This document shows positions 16,796-25,240 of a stretch of 64,000 bases of DNA, piece by piece. The position numbers and the translations under genes were made by a program. The notes under the pieces were generated by a model. It was given only the letters and a program-made list of their open reading frames with translations, was not told the origin of the DNA and did not search any database. How positions within the stretch are numbered: the stretch's first letter is position 1; every line of letters begins with the position of its first letter. The stretch spans positions 1-64,000 of the forward strand of contig CAMBMO010000005.1 of NCBI GenBank assembly GCA_945868805.1. The letters run 5' to 3'. Origin of the DNA: Singulisphaera sp. GP187 (GTDB lineage Bacteria; Planctomycetota; Phycisphaerae; Phycisphaerales; SM1A02).

Positions 16796-17155
16796 ATGAC
16801 TACTACGAAAAACCCCAAACCTCCAATCGATCGTGAACTCATGCGTGGTGCGGGACCAACGGCCATCCTGAAGTTGCTCGAGCGCCAAGAAATGTATGGA
16901 TACGAACTCGTCGAAGCGATCGACAAGCGCACCGATGGAATCCTTGCAATGGGACAGAGCACGCTCTACCCCCTGCTCTACAACCTCGAAGGTAAGGGAC
17001 TTGTCGCAAGCCGCTGGGACGAAACAGGCGCGCGACCTCGCAAGTATTACCGACTGACTGCAGCTGGCCACAAACGACTTGCGTCGGACACCCAGCAGTG
17101 GAAGTCTGTAGCACAGGCGATGGAAACGCTGGGAATCGTCTCGGCGATCGCATGA
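16796..17155 (+). CDS. PadR-family transcriptional regulator
   Basis: The 119-residue protein is a short (subfamily 2) PadR regulator. It has the winged-helix core with PTAILKLLERQEMYGYELVE, ILAMGQSTLYPLLYNLEGKG and the wing RPRKYYRLTAAGHKRL, followed by one C-terminal dimerisation helix. The ATG at 16796 was chosen because the earlier ATG at 16787 lies inside the -10 box. The HAAS-type membrane gene begins 7 bases downstream, and PadR/HAAS pairs are a common arrangement in which PadR represses its own operon. The promoter palindrome is the probable operator. Confidence 0.92.
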   Translation: MTTTKNPKPPIDRELMRGAGPTAILKLLERQEMYGYELVEAIDKRTDGILAMGQSTLYPLLYNLEGKGLVASRWDETGARPRKYYRLTAAGHKRLASDTQQWKSVAQAMETLGIVSAIA

Positions 17156-17162
17156 GATCAAC

Positions 17163-18920
17163 ATGACGACACCCACCACAACCGCACTCCCCCAAGAGAT
17201 TGTCGCACTCGTTGCAACAGTCGTGAAGCGAACAAAGTTGCGCAAGCGCGAACGAACGGACATTGAACGCGAACTGGCCGCGCACTTTCGTGACGGTCTC
17301 GATGCGGGCAAGGATGCGAGCACACTTATCGACGCGTTCGGCGACCCACGCGAATCGGCATTGCAACTTCGCGCTGGAGCGATCGCAAAGCGAACGCCAT
17401 TTGATCGGGCACTACGCCGACTGCTAGTCACAGCGTTATGGGCGACCTGGGCGTTCATCGGTCTTTACGGGATTGGCATCGCGTACTTGTGGGTGAACAA
17501 GCCGGTCATTTCGTTCAATCCAATGATTCGACTGCACGAATCGCTCCCGAAGGTCACAGAAGCGGAGCGCGCCTGGCCGATCTATAAGCAAGCGTTGATC
17601 CTGCTCGCGGATCCGTCAAGTCGGGCGGGGCAGAGCGAAAAACCATTCACGGGGTTGACATTCAACGACTATGGCGTGGAGGGGACACTTTCGATGGTGG
17701 GTGACGCGAACTGGGAGCGACAGTGCAAGATGATCGCGCAACGCGATGCAGGTCTCGAGCTTCTCTCGGTTGCATCGAAGAAGCCCGCGCTCGGGTACAT
17801 GCCCCACTACCAGCCGAAGGTGGAAGATGCAGAGATCTTTCCCTATGACGAATCGATTGCCTCGAAGACTCCACCAGAGTTTCCGATGTTCGCGGTCCAA
17901 CTGCCGCAACTCGATCACTTTCGATCTGCTGCGCGGCTGCTGGCATCGGACTCACTCCACGCTCTCGAACAAGACGACGGTGCGCGTTTCGTGCGGGACA
18001 TCTCAGCGATGATCGCAATGTCGATGCACACGAGTGAGGACCAGACCCTCATTTCCCAGCTTGTGGCAAGCGCGATGCGCACGATTGCATGTGAACGCAT
18101 TGTCATGGCAATCGAGTGGAAGCCACAATCACTCAAGGACGAACAACTCGTCCTCCTCGCCAGTCGCCTGCGATCAATCCCCGATGCGGCCTTCCAGGTC
18201 GAACTCTCCATCGAGCTGCTCATGCTTCAAGACATGCTTCAGCGGACATATTCGGATGACGGTCACGGCGACGGGTACTTCAACGCTGCGTATGGTGCTC
18301 ATCTGATCTCGTCGCTTGAGTCCATGTCATCGATTGAATCCAACGATTTCGGTCCGTCGGCAAAAACGATGGGTGTTCTGCTCTCACCTATCGGCGCAGC
18401 GCTGATGGCGACGCGAAAGGAAACCATCGACATGTGCGAGGCTCTGTACGACAAGTCAGAGCGACAGTCGAAGCTTCCACTCTGGCAACAGGATTTCGGC
18501 TACGAACAAGAGTTCTCGCAGCTAGTGACGCAGGACGCTGTTCGAAAATGGCTCATTCCGCGTCTCCTGATGCCGGTTGTTGGGCGGGCTGTCGCCGTGT
18601 GTCGGCGCGCAGAGGGTCATTCGATCGCCGCGCAGACTGCCATCGCACTTGAGCAATTCCGCCGTGCGCACGCAGGCAGTTGGCCGACCGCGATCAATGA
18701 ACTCGTACCCACTTACTTGGGCTCAGCCCCCGCCGATCCCTATACCGGGAAGCCGATTGGCTACACCCTCGCGGACGGTCATCCACTCGTGTGGAGCATC
18801 GGCGACAAAAAGTTCGATGAGTTCGGGAACATCGTGCAGAGTCGCAGCGAACGTGTCGACTGGATCTGGTTCAAGGGTGACGACGGACTGAAGCGGTGGA
18901 ATCCGAAGCCGAGCGAGTGA
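17163..18920 (+). CDS. Membrane protein with N-terminal HAAS-type domain
   Basis: Of 585 residues, 1-75 resemble HAAS/DUF1700-type domains found beside PadR genes, with LRKRERTDIERELAAHFRDG and LIDAFGDPRESALQL. A transmembrane helix follows (ALWATWAFIGLYGIGIAYLW, about 93-112). The rest is a large, probably extracytoplasmic helical domain with no recognised family, ending in a region like the pseudopilin-type C-terminus seen in planctomycete proteins (YTGKPIGYTLADGHPLVWSI). HAAS domains are thought to sense or transmit membrane state to PadR regulators. The gene is co-directional with padR at 7 bases. Confidence 0.75.
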   Translation: MTTPTTTALPQEIVALVATVVKRTKLRKRERTDIERELAAHFRDGLDAGKDASTLIDAFGDPRESALQLRAGAIAKRTPFDRALRRLLVTALWATWAFIGLYGIGIAYLWVNKPVISFNPMIRLHESLPKVTEAERAWPIYKQALILLADPSSRAGQSEKPFTGLTFNDYGVEGTLSMVGDANWERQCKMIAQRDAGLELLSVASKKPALGYMPHYQPKVEDAEIFPYDESIASKTPPEFPMFAVQLPQLDHFRSAARLLASDSLHALEQDDGARFVRDISAMIAMSMHTSEDQTLISQLVASAMRTIACERIVMAIEWKPQSLKDEQLVLLASRLRSIPDAAFQVELSIELLMLQDMLQRTYSDDGHGDGYFNAAYGAHLISSLESMSSIESNDFGPSAKTMGVLLSPIGAALMATRKETIDMCEALYDKSERQSKLPLWQQDFGYEQEFSQLVTQDAVRKWLIPRLLMPVVGRAVAVCRRAEGHSIAAQTAIALEQFRRAHAGSWPTAINELVPTYLGSAPADPYTGKPIGYTLADGHPLVWSIGDKKFDEFGNIVQSRSERVDWIWFKGDDGLKRWNPKPSE

Positions 18921-18924
18921 GTCA

Positions 18925-19272
18925 TCACGACCGACCGAAGAACATGAGCGCAAAGAAGGAAACAAAGACGATCCCATTGCTCGCGCCATTTGCGATCAGC
19001 CACAACCAATAAGGATTCAGATTGCGCGGCACCTTCCAGAAGCGCACGAGAATCCATCCTTCGAAGAGTGCGTTGACGAGCGTTGTCGCAATGAATGCAC
19101 CTGCGACGGTGATGATCCCGTCGTAGACCGTAAATCCACGGTTCAGATTGAGATTGAGCATCTGCTCAAATGGTCCAATGATCGTAAAGGTGACCATCAT
19201 CACGGGCACCGCCAGTGCTGCCGATGCGAGATTGACCGTGGGTACCGCAGCGATGGTCCGCCGCCAACTCAT
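18925..19272 (-). CDS. Hypothetical small membrane protein (three helices)
   Basis: This is 115 residues with three hydrophobic segments: LASAALAVPVMMVTFTIIGP (about 15-34), TVAGAFIATTLVNALFEGWI (about 55-74) and LWLIANGASNGIVFVSFFAL (about 89-109). It converges on the HAAS gene, with the stops four bases apart. No family is recognised, and no Shine-Dalgarno sequence is evident. Confidence 0.6.
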   Translation of the reverse strand: MSWRRTIAAVPTVNLASAALAVPVMMVTFTIIGPFEQMLNLNLNRGFTVYDGIITVAGAFIATTLVNALFEGWILVRFWKVPRNLNPYWLWLIANGASNGIVFVSFFALMFFGRS

Positions 19273-19492
19273 TGCAAACTTTCGCCGAGCGACCCAGCAT
19301 TCGATAGCAATGCCACCACCGATGACAGGTGACGCCGTCGATCAGATTGAGCGATCACTTCACCTGTTGACGGTCGGAGGCTGCTGCGACACTTCGCATC
19401 CTTTACTATCGCGCACATGGTGAGAGCATCGACGACCGGTCCTTCCACTTCCAGCGAGCCCCCGACCACCTGAGGAGGTTCTCGGGATCGCC

Positions 19493-20248
19493 ATGGACGA
19501 CTTTCTTCTTCCAATTCTCGCGCTCGCATTCCTCGTCGTGGGCGCGCTCTACTCGAGCGTCGGACATGCGGGAGCATCGGGATATCTCGCGATCATGGCA
19601 CTGGTGGGAATCGAGGCGACTGTCATGCGACCGACCGCCCTTGCGATCAACATTCTCGTGGCATCGATGGCAAGCGTGCAGTTCATGTGCGCTGGACACT
19701 TCTCGCTGAAGCAATTCTGGCCCTTCGCAATCTTGTCAATCCCCGCCGCATTTCTTGGTGCCACGATGCCAATTGGCGCGCGCCCACTCCAGCTTGCCAT
19801 CGGCGCGGTTCTCCTGCTGACCGCGATATGGATGGCACGGACAGCGATCCAACCAATCGCTTCAACCGCGCCGAAACCCCCGCCAACTTCGGTCGCAGTC
19901 GGCGCCGGTGGTCTCATCGGATTCATTGCAGGCATAACGGGCACAGGTGGAGGCATCTTCCTCAGCCCGATCTCGCTTTACTTCAACTGGGCCGACACCA
20001 AGCGCACCGCCGCGCTCGCCGCGATGTTCATTCTTGCCAACTCGATCGCTGGACTCTCTGGACTGGCAGTCGATGGATGGAAACCCGACTCTTCGCTCGT
20101 CGTTCTTGCAGGCGCTGCAGGAGTAGGTGGCCTGATCGGGTCACATCTGGGAAGCCGCCGATTCGGGAACCGCTCATTGCGATCCGTCCTCGCAGTCGTA
20201 CTGCTCGTCGCAGGGACGAAACTCCTCGTGACGGGGCTTGCGACATAA
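19493..20248 (+). CDS. TauE/SafE-family (YfcA-like) sulfite/organosulfonate exporter
   Basis: The 251-residue membrane protein shows the duplicated TauE/SafE pattern: an N-terminal half with LAFLVVGALYSSVGHAGASG and AIMALVGIEATVMRPTALA, and a second half with GGLIGFIAGITGTGGGIFLS followed by AALAAMFILANSIAGLSG. The family has about eight helices and moves sulfite, sulfoacetate or similar anions. It sits just upstream of the molybdenum cofactor genes; sulfite oxidases need this cofactor, so a functional link is possible but unproven. Confidence 0.88.
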   Translation: MDDFLLPILALAFLVVGALYSSVGHAGASGYLAIMALVGIEATVMRPTALAINILVASMASVQFMCAGHFSLKQFWPFAILSIPAAFLGATMPIGARPLQLAIGAVLLLTAIWMARTAIQPIASTAPKPPPTSVAVGAGGLIGFIAGITGTGGGIFLSPISLYFNWADTKRTAALAAMFILANSIAGLSGLAVDGWKPDSSLVVLAGAAGVGGLIGSHLGSRRFGNRSLRSVLAVVLLVAGTKLLVTGLAT

Positions 20249-20296
20249 GACGCTGCGAATCAAAATGTAGAATCCCCTCGTCCAACATCCCGCCCA

Positions 20297-21391
20297 ATGT
20301 CCACACTCGCACCGACCTCTCCATTTTCTCTGACGCAGTACGGACGTGCGACCAGCCGCGACGATGACCCTGCCAGCGACTCGGGCGCGTTCGAGCCCGC
20401 TCCGACTGAGGGACCCCTGCGCGATCGCTTTGGACGCATCGCCAACGACCTTCGGCTCTCGATCACAGATCGATGCAACTTCAGATGCTCGTACTGTCTT
20501 TCGCCTGACGCTCAGTTCTTGCCGAGCGAATCCCGCCTATCGACGCAAGAGATCATCCAACTCGGACGCACATTTGCGAGGCTCGGGGTGGAGCGACTCC
20601 GGATCACCGGTGGCGAACCGACATTGCATCCAGACTTGTGCGAGATCATTTCCGAACTCTCGCCGCTGTACGGCGATGTCTCGATGACCACGAACGGATC
20701 ACGTCTGACCGAGGCCACTGCAAAAGCGTGGAAGGCTGCCGGATTGAAACGAATCACCATCAGCATCGACTCGGTGGATCCCGCACGATTTCGAGCGGTC
20801 AGTCGATCAAACCTCGACCCTGCGGTCGTCATCGACGGGATCCGCGCCGCGATCGGAGCAGGATTAGGACCAGTCAAGGTCAATGCCGTCCTGCTCGTAG
20901 GTGTGAACGACGAAGACGCACCCGCACTCGCCGAACTCGCACGTGCGCTCGCGATCGAGATTCGCTTTATCGAGTTCATGCCGCTCGATGCGGATGGTTC
21001 TTGGAACACGACGCGAGTCGTTTCGAGCGCAAAAACGATCGAGCGAATCTCCGATGTCTTCCCGCTCATCGCAGAGGGGCGAGATCGACCAGACCGCACT
21101 GCAGTACGGTTTCGATTCGCGGATGGATCGGCGGGAAGTGTTGGAACGATCGCTCCCGTATCCGATCCGTTCTGTGGCGAGTGCAGCCGAATCCGCGTCA
21201 CACCAGACGGATTTCTTCGTCCCTGCTTGCTTGCAAATTCGGAGTGGCCCATTCGCCACTTACTGAAAGGTCGCGGGAGCGATGAAGCAATTGAGGCGGC
21301 GATTCGCGAGGCCATCTGGAATAAAGATCGAGGTGGCGCCTTGCGCATGGGGCCGATGGAGGGACGGACTATGTCCGCCATTGGAGGCTAA
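20297..21391 (+). CDS. moaA: GTP 3',8-cyclase, radical SAM enzyme of molybdenum cofactor synthesis
   Basis: This is 364 residues. The radical-SAM cluster motif CNFRCSYC is at 60-67, with three Cys as CxxxCxxC. The second Fe-S site is given by PFCGECSRIRVTPDGFLRPC near the C-terminus, and the protein ends in the Gly-Gly pair (SAIGG) needed for catalysis in MoaA. It converts GTP to the cyclic intermediate that MoaC turns into cPMP. An N-terminal extension of about 40 residues precedes the usual FGRIANDLRLSITDR start. TAGAAT at 20268-20273 may be its -10 box. The stop overlaps the convergent moaE stop by two bases. Confidence 0.96.
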   Translation: MSTLAPTSPFSLTQYGRATSRDDDPASDSGAFEPAPTEGPLRDRFGRIANDLRLSITDRCNFRCSYCLSPDAQFLPSESRLSTQEIIQLGRTFARLGVERLRITGGEPTLHPDLCEIISELSPLYGDVSMTTNGSRLTEATAKAWKAAGLKRITISIDSVDPARFRAVSRSNLDPAVVIDGIRAAIGAGLGPVKVNAVLLVGVNDEDAPALAELARALAIEIRFIEFMPLDADGSWNTTRVVSSAKTIERISDVFPLIAEGRDRPDRTAVRFRFADGSAGSVGTIAPVSDPFCGECSRIRVTPDGFLRPCLLANSEWPIRHLLKGRGSDEAIEAAIREAIWNKDRGGALRMGPMEGRTMSAIGG

Positions 21392-21795
21392 TGAACGGCA
21401 CGCTTCCAAATCGGAATGTCGAGCTTCATGCGGTCGATGAATTCAGCCATCGCACGCATGGCCTCAGTACGGTGGGCGGACTCGATCAACAATCTGAACG
21501 AGACCTCACCAACTCGAACATGTCCCACGCTATGCTCGACCGCGATCCGATGCAGTCCGTGAGCACGAAGTATGTCGCTTGCAAGCCGCTCGAGTTCGCG
21601 ATCCGCCATCGGTCGATACGCCTCGTAGTCAAGGGCGACGATCGTGCCATTTTCCTCTTGCGCACGGACGATTCCTTCGAAGATGACCGAGGCCCCGGTC
21701 GATCCAGCCGATCCGGCCACGCCATTTGTCGGCACGGCGCGATCGCTGCTTCCCCGCTTCAACGGTCCTTCGGTGATTTCGACGGTGACGCTCAT
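21388..21795 (-). CDS. moaE: Molybdopterin synthase large subunit
   Basis: This is 135 residues with MoaE landmarks: GASVIFEGIVRAQEENGTI, LDYEAYRPMADRELERLA, a His-rich HRIAVEHSVGHVRVGE segment, IESAHRTEAMRAMAEFIDRM and the C-terminal PIWKRAV with the active-site Lys. MoaE binds cPMP and, with the thiocarboxylated MoaD tail, inserts the dithiolene sulfurs. The ATG at 21795 overlaps the moaD stop (ATGA), which supports that start over the upstream one. moaD and moaE form a small divergent operon inside the otherwise plus-strand cofactor region. Confidence 0.93.
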   Translation of the reverse strand: MSVTVEITEGPLKRGSSDRAVPTNGVAGSAGSTGASVIFEGIVRAQEENGTIVALDYEAYRPMADRELERLASDILRAHGLHRIAVEHSVGHVRVGEVSFRLLIESAHRTEAMRAMAEFIDRMKLDIPIWKRAVH

Positions 21796-22040
21796 CCGCC
21801 AGAGACTAGCCCGATGACCGCGCATTCGTCCCCAGCGGCGACGATTGAATCCGCGGGGGCGAACCGCCCATTGACGGCAAGCCGAGCACCGCGCAGCGAC
21901 GATTCAATCGATGGATGCCGTATCGCTAGCGCATCGAGAACATCCCGTGCCGTCGCACGATCAGCCAGATCCACGTCGACGCAAGATGCGCCAATCGCAT
22001 CTCGCTCGGAACCGAAGAGCAGAACTCGTACAGTGATCAC
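21792..22040 (-). CDS. moaD: Molybdopterin synthase sulfur-carrier subunit
   Basis: From GTG at 22040 the 82-residue product starts ITVRVLLFGSERDAIGA and ends GDECAVIGLVSGG, with the C-terminal Gly-Gly that is adenylated and thiocarboxylated. The ubiquitin-like fold and length fit MoaD. An alternative ATG at 22058 would add six residues (MGYSPS) and overlap the divergent gene's ATG. Neither start has a clear Shine-Dalgarno sequence. No MoeB-type activating enzyme is present in the window. Confidence 0.9.
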   Translation of the reverse strand: MITVRVLLFGSERDAIGASCVDVDLADRATARDVLDALAIRHPSIESSLRGARLAVNGRFAPADSIVAAGDECAVIGLVSGG

Positions 22041-22056
22041 CGAAGGAGAGTAACCC

Positions 22057-22425
22057 ATGGCAGCAATCAAACACCCCAGGAAACGATCACCGAAGAACAT
22101 CCCGAGTGCGTACGGACGATTCGGTGCGGAACATTCACAGGTCCTCGATCGATACGAAGCGCTCGGCAAGGCCTGCGCGGACGCGGGACCTCTCGAAGCG
22201 AAGACGATCGCACTTTGCAAGTTGGCGATATCGATGGGTGCGGGTCTTGAAGGCGCAGCGCACTCGCACTGCCGAAAGGCGCTCGAAGCGGGATGGAAGT
22301 CAGACGAACTCATGCACCTCGCGATCCTTGGCACGCTCACGCTGGGCTTCCCAACAATGATGCGAAATCGAGGTTGGGTCGAAGATGTCGTCGCGGGTAG
22401 CGGCAAGAAGAACAAACGAACATGA
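22057..22425 (+). CDS. Carboxymuconolactone decarboxylase-like small protein without redox cysteines
   Basis: The 122-residue protein has the CMD/AhpD core EAKTIALCKLAISMGAGLEG followed by AAHSHCRKALEAGWKSDELM and LAILGTLTLGFPTMM. In AhpD-type enzymes this position reads CxxCxxxH; here Leu and Ala replace the two cysteines while the His is kept, so classic peroxidase chemistry is unlikely. GGAG nine bases before the ATG supports this start. It directly precedes moeA with a four-base overlap, which ties it to cofactor synthesis by location only. Confidence 0.8.
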   Translation: MAAIKHPRKRSPKNIPSAYGRFGAEHSQVLDRYEALGKACADAGPLEAKTIALCKLAISMGAGLEGAAHSHCRKALEAGWKSDELMHLAILGTLTLGFPTMMRNRGWVEDVVAGSGKKNKRT

Positions 22426-23651
22426 CACTGACCGCGACAAGCACCATCACTCCAGAGCAGGCTCTCGCCTCGCTCCTCGCTCCGATCTCACCCGTCGATC
22501 ACGAACAGGTCCCGCTCTCGATGGCGACGGGCCGAGTTCTTGCGAAGGCGCTCATCGCCGATCGACCGAGTCCAGCGATCGATGTGAGCGCGATGGATGG
22601 ATTTGCAATGCGACTGGCCGACATCTCGATGACGGCAATCCCGATCGCGGGGGAACTCAGCGCAGGCCAACCGCCGATGTCGCTTTCTCCACACACATGC
22701 CTGCGAATCGCCACTGGTGCAGCCATCCCGGTCGATGCCGACTTTGTTGTGCCACGCGAGCATGTGACGGAGAGTAAACACAGCATTGCCGTCCATCCGG
22801 ACCGTGTCGCAATGATTCGAGTCGGCGCACACATTCGGCGCGAGGGCGAAAACGCCTCGATCGGTGCATACATCCTTCAACCCGGGGCGGCGATTCACGC
22901 CCCCGCTGCCGCGGCCCTCGCGACCTTCGGCGTCTGCGATCCCGCTGTCTTTCGACGCGTACGAATTAGTGTCATCGTCACGGGCGACGAAGTCAATGAC
23001 GATCGAGGGCCGTCCGAACCGCCAATCAGTCCCCAAATCAAACCTTGGCTCGTTCGCGATAGCAATGGTCCAGCGATGACCGCCCTCTTCGCGTCCTTTG
23101 CCTGGGCCGATGTCCAGTCCGTCTCGCATGTGCGCGACGACTTGATCGCACTCTGCACTGCCTTGCAAGATGCCACGACAACAAGCGACATGGTGATACT
23201 CACCGGTGGGGTCGCCGTTGGTCACAAGGACTTTGTCCCCGCGGTGCTCGATGCCATCGGCGCACGAACACTCTTCCACGGAGTCGCGCAGAAACCAGGC
23301 AGACCATTCCTCGGAGCGTTCGCGGGGAATTGTCCTGTCCTCTGCCTTCCGGGGAATCCCGTGAGTGTGATGATCACTGCGCGTCGATATGCGATTCCAG
23401 TCGCACGCGCGCTCGCAGGGTTCTCGATACGGGAGGCCCCCGCCGAATCCGTCCGACTCATTGCGTCGATCGAAAAGCCATCGGCGCTCACCCAGTTCAT
23501 CGCCGTCCGACACATCGAACCTGGATTCGTGCGTGCACTCGAAATGCGCGGAAGCGGAGATTGCGTCGGACTTGGACCGAGCAACGGGTTTGTCGAGATT
23601 CCCGCCAACCAAACCGGAATCGGCCCTTGGAACTTCTTCAATTGGAACTAA
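22422..23651 (+). CDS. moeA: Molybdopterin molybdenumtransferase
   Basis: This is 409 residues with MoeA features: AIDVSAMDGFAMRLADI early, GAAIPVDADFVVPREHV in the middle, VIVTGDEVND, the MoCF motif MVILTGGVAVGHKDFVPAVL and GRPFLGAFAGNCPVLCLPGN PVSV. MoeA inserts molybdate into adenylylated molybdopterin. Its start overlaps the CMD-like gene and moaC follows five bases after the stop, so these genes form one operon. Confidence 0.95.
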   Translation: MTLTATSTITPEQALASLLAPISPVDHEQVPLSMATGRVLAKALIADRPSPAIDVSAMDGFAMRLADISMTAIPIAGELSAGQPPMSLSPHTCLRIATGAAIPVDADFVVPREHVTESKHSIAVHPDRVAMIRVGAHIRREGENASIGAYILQPGAAIHAPAAAALATFGVCDPAVFRRVRISVIVTGDEVNDDRGPSEPPISPQIKPWLVRDSNGPAMTALFASFAWADVQSVSHVRDDLIALCTALQDATTTSDMVILTGGVAVGHKDFVPAVLDAIGARTLFHGVAQKPGRPFLGAFAGNCPVLCLPGNPVSVMITARRYAIPVARALAGFSIREAPAESVRLIASIEKPSALTQFIAVRHIEPGFVRALEMRGSGDCVGLGPSNGFVEIPANQTGIGPWNFFNWN

Positions 23652-23655
23652 CTCA

Positions 23656-24150
23656 ATGAACCCGAAACACATTGAACTCACTCATCTCGACGGCGAGGGA
23701 CACGTTCGCATGGTCGATGTCTCGGCGAAGGAGCCAACGCATCGATCCGCACGCGCCGAGGCGATCGTTCGGATAAGTCGCGAACTCGCTGACCGTATCC
23801 GCACTGGGTCGCTGGCCAAGGGACCGATCGACGACGTCATTCGGATCGCAGCGATCACGGCCGCGAAGCGCACCGACGAACTCATTCCGCTCTGCCATAC
23901 GCTTCCACTCGACGCGGTCGATGTCTCGATTGAAACCTTTGATGACCGCGTGCGGATCGAAGTCTGCGTCTCGACCACTTCGCGTACTGGAGTCGAGATG
24001 GAAGCTCTCGTCGCTGCGTCCATTGGCGCGCTCACCCTGATCGATATGGGCAAGGCGATCGATCGATGGATGGTGATCGAATGCGTCCGGATGCTTGAGA
24101 AGCGTGGCGGTCGATCCGGGACTCTGATCGCACCCGACGCAAAGCCATGA
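23656..24150 (+). CDS. moaC: Cyclic pyranopterin monophosphate synthase
   Basis: From ATG at 23656 the 164-residue product matches MoaC: MVDVSAKEPTHRSARAEA near the start, KRTDELIPLCHTLPLD, the loop TTSRTGVEMEALVAA, and LTLIDMGKAIDRWMVI. MoaC rearranges the MoaA product to cPMP. Length fits the family (about 160). The longer upstream frame overlaps moeA and has no family sequence, so it was not used. The stop overlaps the mog start (ATGA). Confidence 0.95.
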   Translation: MNPKHIELTHLDGEGHVRMVDVSAKEPTHRSARAEAIVRISRELADRIRTGSLAKGPIDDVIRIAAITAAKRTDELIPLCHTLPLDAVDVSIETFDDRVRIEVCVSTTSRTGVEMEALVAASIGALTLIDMGKAIDRWMVIECVRMLEKRGGRSGTLIAPDAKP

Positions 24151-24665
24151 ACACGCCCAACGAAAGTGCGATTCGAGCAGTCGTGCTGACATCGAGCGAT
24201 CGGTGCTCGCACGGTCTGACGAGAGATCTTTCGGGTCCCGCCGTCGCCACATTCGTCCGGGAGCGACTGCATGGCGAGGTGGTGCATGTCGAGATCACAC
24301 CAGATGATCCGACTGCAATCGCGGAGTTCTTGCGTCGATGGAGCGACCCGCTGATGGCGATCGACCTCGCACTTGTCACGGGGGGGACAGGCTTGGGACC
24401 TCGGGACTTCACCCCAGAGGCCGCGATGCAGGTGATCGATCGCCCGCATCCAGGACTCATGGAACTCGCACGTGCGCGGTGCGGCGCGGATCATCCACGC
24501 GCGTTCTTGTCGCGTGGCGTCGCGGGCGCCACAAATTCGACGCTCATATTGACGCTCCCGGGTTCACCCAAGGGTGCGGTCGAGACGCTTGAAGCGCTGC
24601 TGGACATTCTTCCACATGCCGTCCGAATGCTGCGCGGTTCAACCGCTCCACAGGCGCACGCATGA
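24147..24665 (+). CDS. mog: Molybdopterin adenylyltransferase (MogA/MoaB type)
   Basis: This 172-residue MoCF-domain protein has LALVTGGTGLGPRDFTPEAA, the MPT-binding GGTG motif, and a C-terminal PRAFLSRGVAGATNSTLILT followed by LPGSPKGAVETLEA. These enzymes adenylylate molybdopterin before MoeA acts. It overlaps moaC upstream and mobA downstream by four bases each. Confidence 0.93.
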   Translation: MNTPNESAIRAVVLTSSDRCSHGLTRDLSGPAVATFVRERLHGEVVHVEITPDDPTAIAEFLRRWSDPLMAIDLALVTGGTGLGPRDFTPEAAMQVIDRPHPGLMELARARCGADHPRAFLSRGVAGATNSTLILTLPGSPKGAVETLEALLDILPHAVRMLRGSTAPQAHA

Positions 24666-25240
24666 CCACAACTCGCCAACGCGAATCGATCGTTCCCATC
24701 GTTCTTGTTGGCGGGAAGAGTCGCCGATTCGGACGGGACAAGCTTCGCGCTGCGATCGGTGATGAACTGCTCGTCCATCGCCCTGTTTCCGCGTTGCGCA
24801 TTGTGTTTGGCGCACGAGTCGCACTCGTTGGCGAGTGTCACGCCGATGTCGCGCAGCTCGGCGATTCGATCATCGTGGACAACTACCCGGGTCGCGGTCC
24901 CGCTGGAGGGATTCTCTCGGCACTCGAGCATAAACAGTGCTCGGTCTTTGTCGTCGCTGGTGACATGCCGACCATCGAACCCTCGCTCATTCGCGCGATC
25001 CTGCGCGAGGCTGACGAGAACATCGACGCGGATGCCATCATCGCCTCAAGCGCATTGGGTCCGGAGCCGTGCTTCGGTCTCTATCGAATCGGCGCCATCG
25101 ATGCGCTGCGAGACGCGGTGATTGCGCCTCGGGTCCCCTCACTGCAATCCGTGCTCGAATCACTTCGTACTCGACTCGTTGCTGCCGATGCGACATCGTT
25201 GGCGAACATCAACCAACCCGAAGACCTCGCGCAGTTCTAG
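24662..25240 (+). CDS. mobA: Molybdenum cofactor guanylyltransferase
   Basis: This 192-residue nucleotidyltransferase begins IVPIVLVGGKSRRFGRDKLR, the GGxSxRFGxxK nucleotide-binding loop. It continues with DNYPGRGPAGGILSALE, FVVAGDMPTIEPSLIRAIL and GPEPCFGLYRI. MobA attaches GMP to form the bis-MGD cofactor used by DMSO-reductase-type enzymes, so such molybdoenzymes are expected elsewhere in the genome. It ends the cofactor operon. Confidence 0.92.
   Translation: MTTTRQRESIVPIVLVGGKSRRFGRDKLRAAIGDELLVHRPVSALRIVFGARVALVGECHADVAQLGDSIIVDNYPGRGPAGGILSALEHKQCSVFVVAGDMPTIEPSLIRAILREADENIDADAIIASSALGPEPCFGLYRIGAIDALRDAVIAPRVPSLQSVLESLRTRLVAADATSLANINQPEDLAQF

Noticed and set aside
23389-23655. Longer moaC frame starting inside moeA
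   Set aside because: The extra residues are out-of-frame moeA sequence; MoaC begins normally at 23656.
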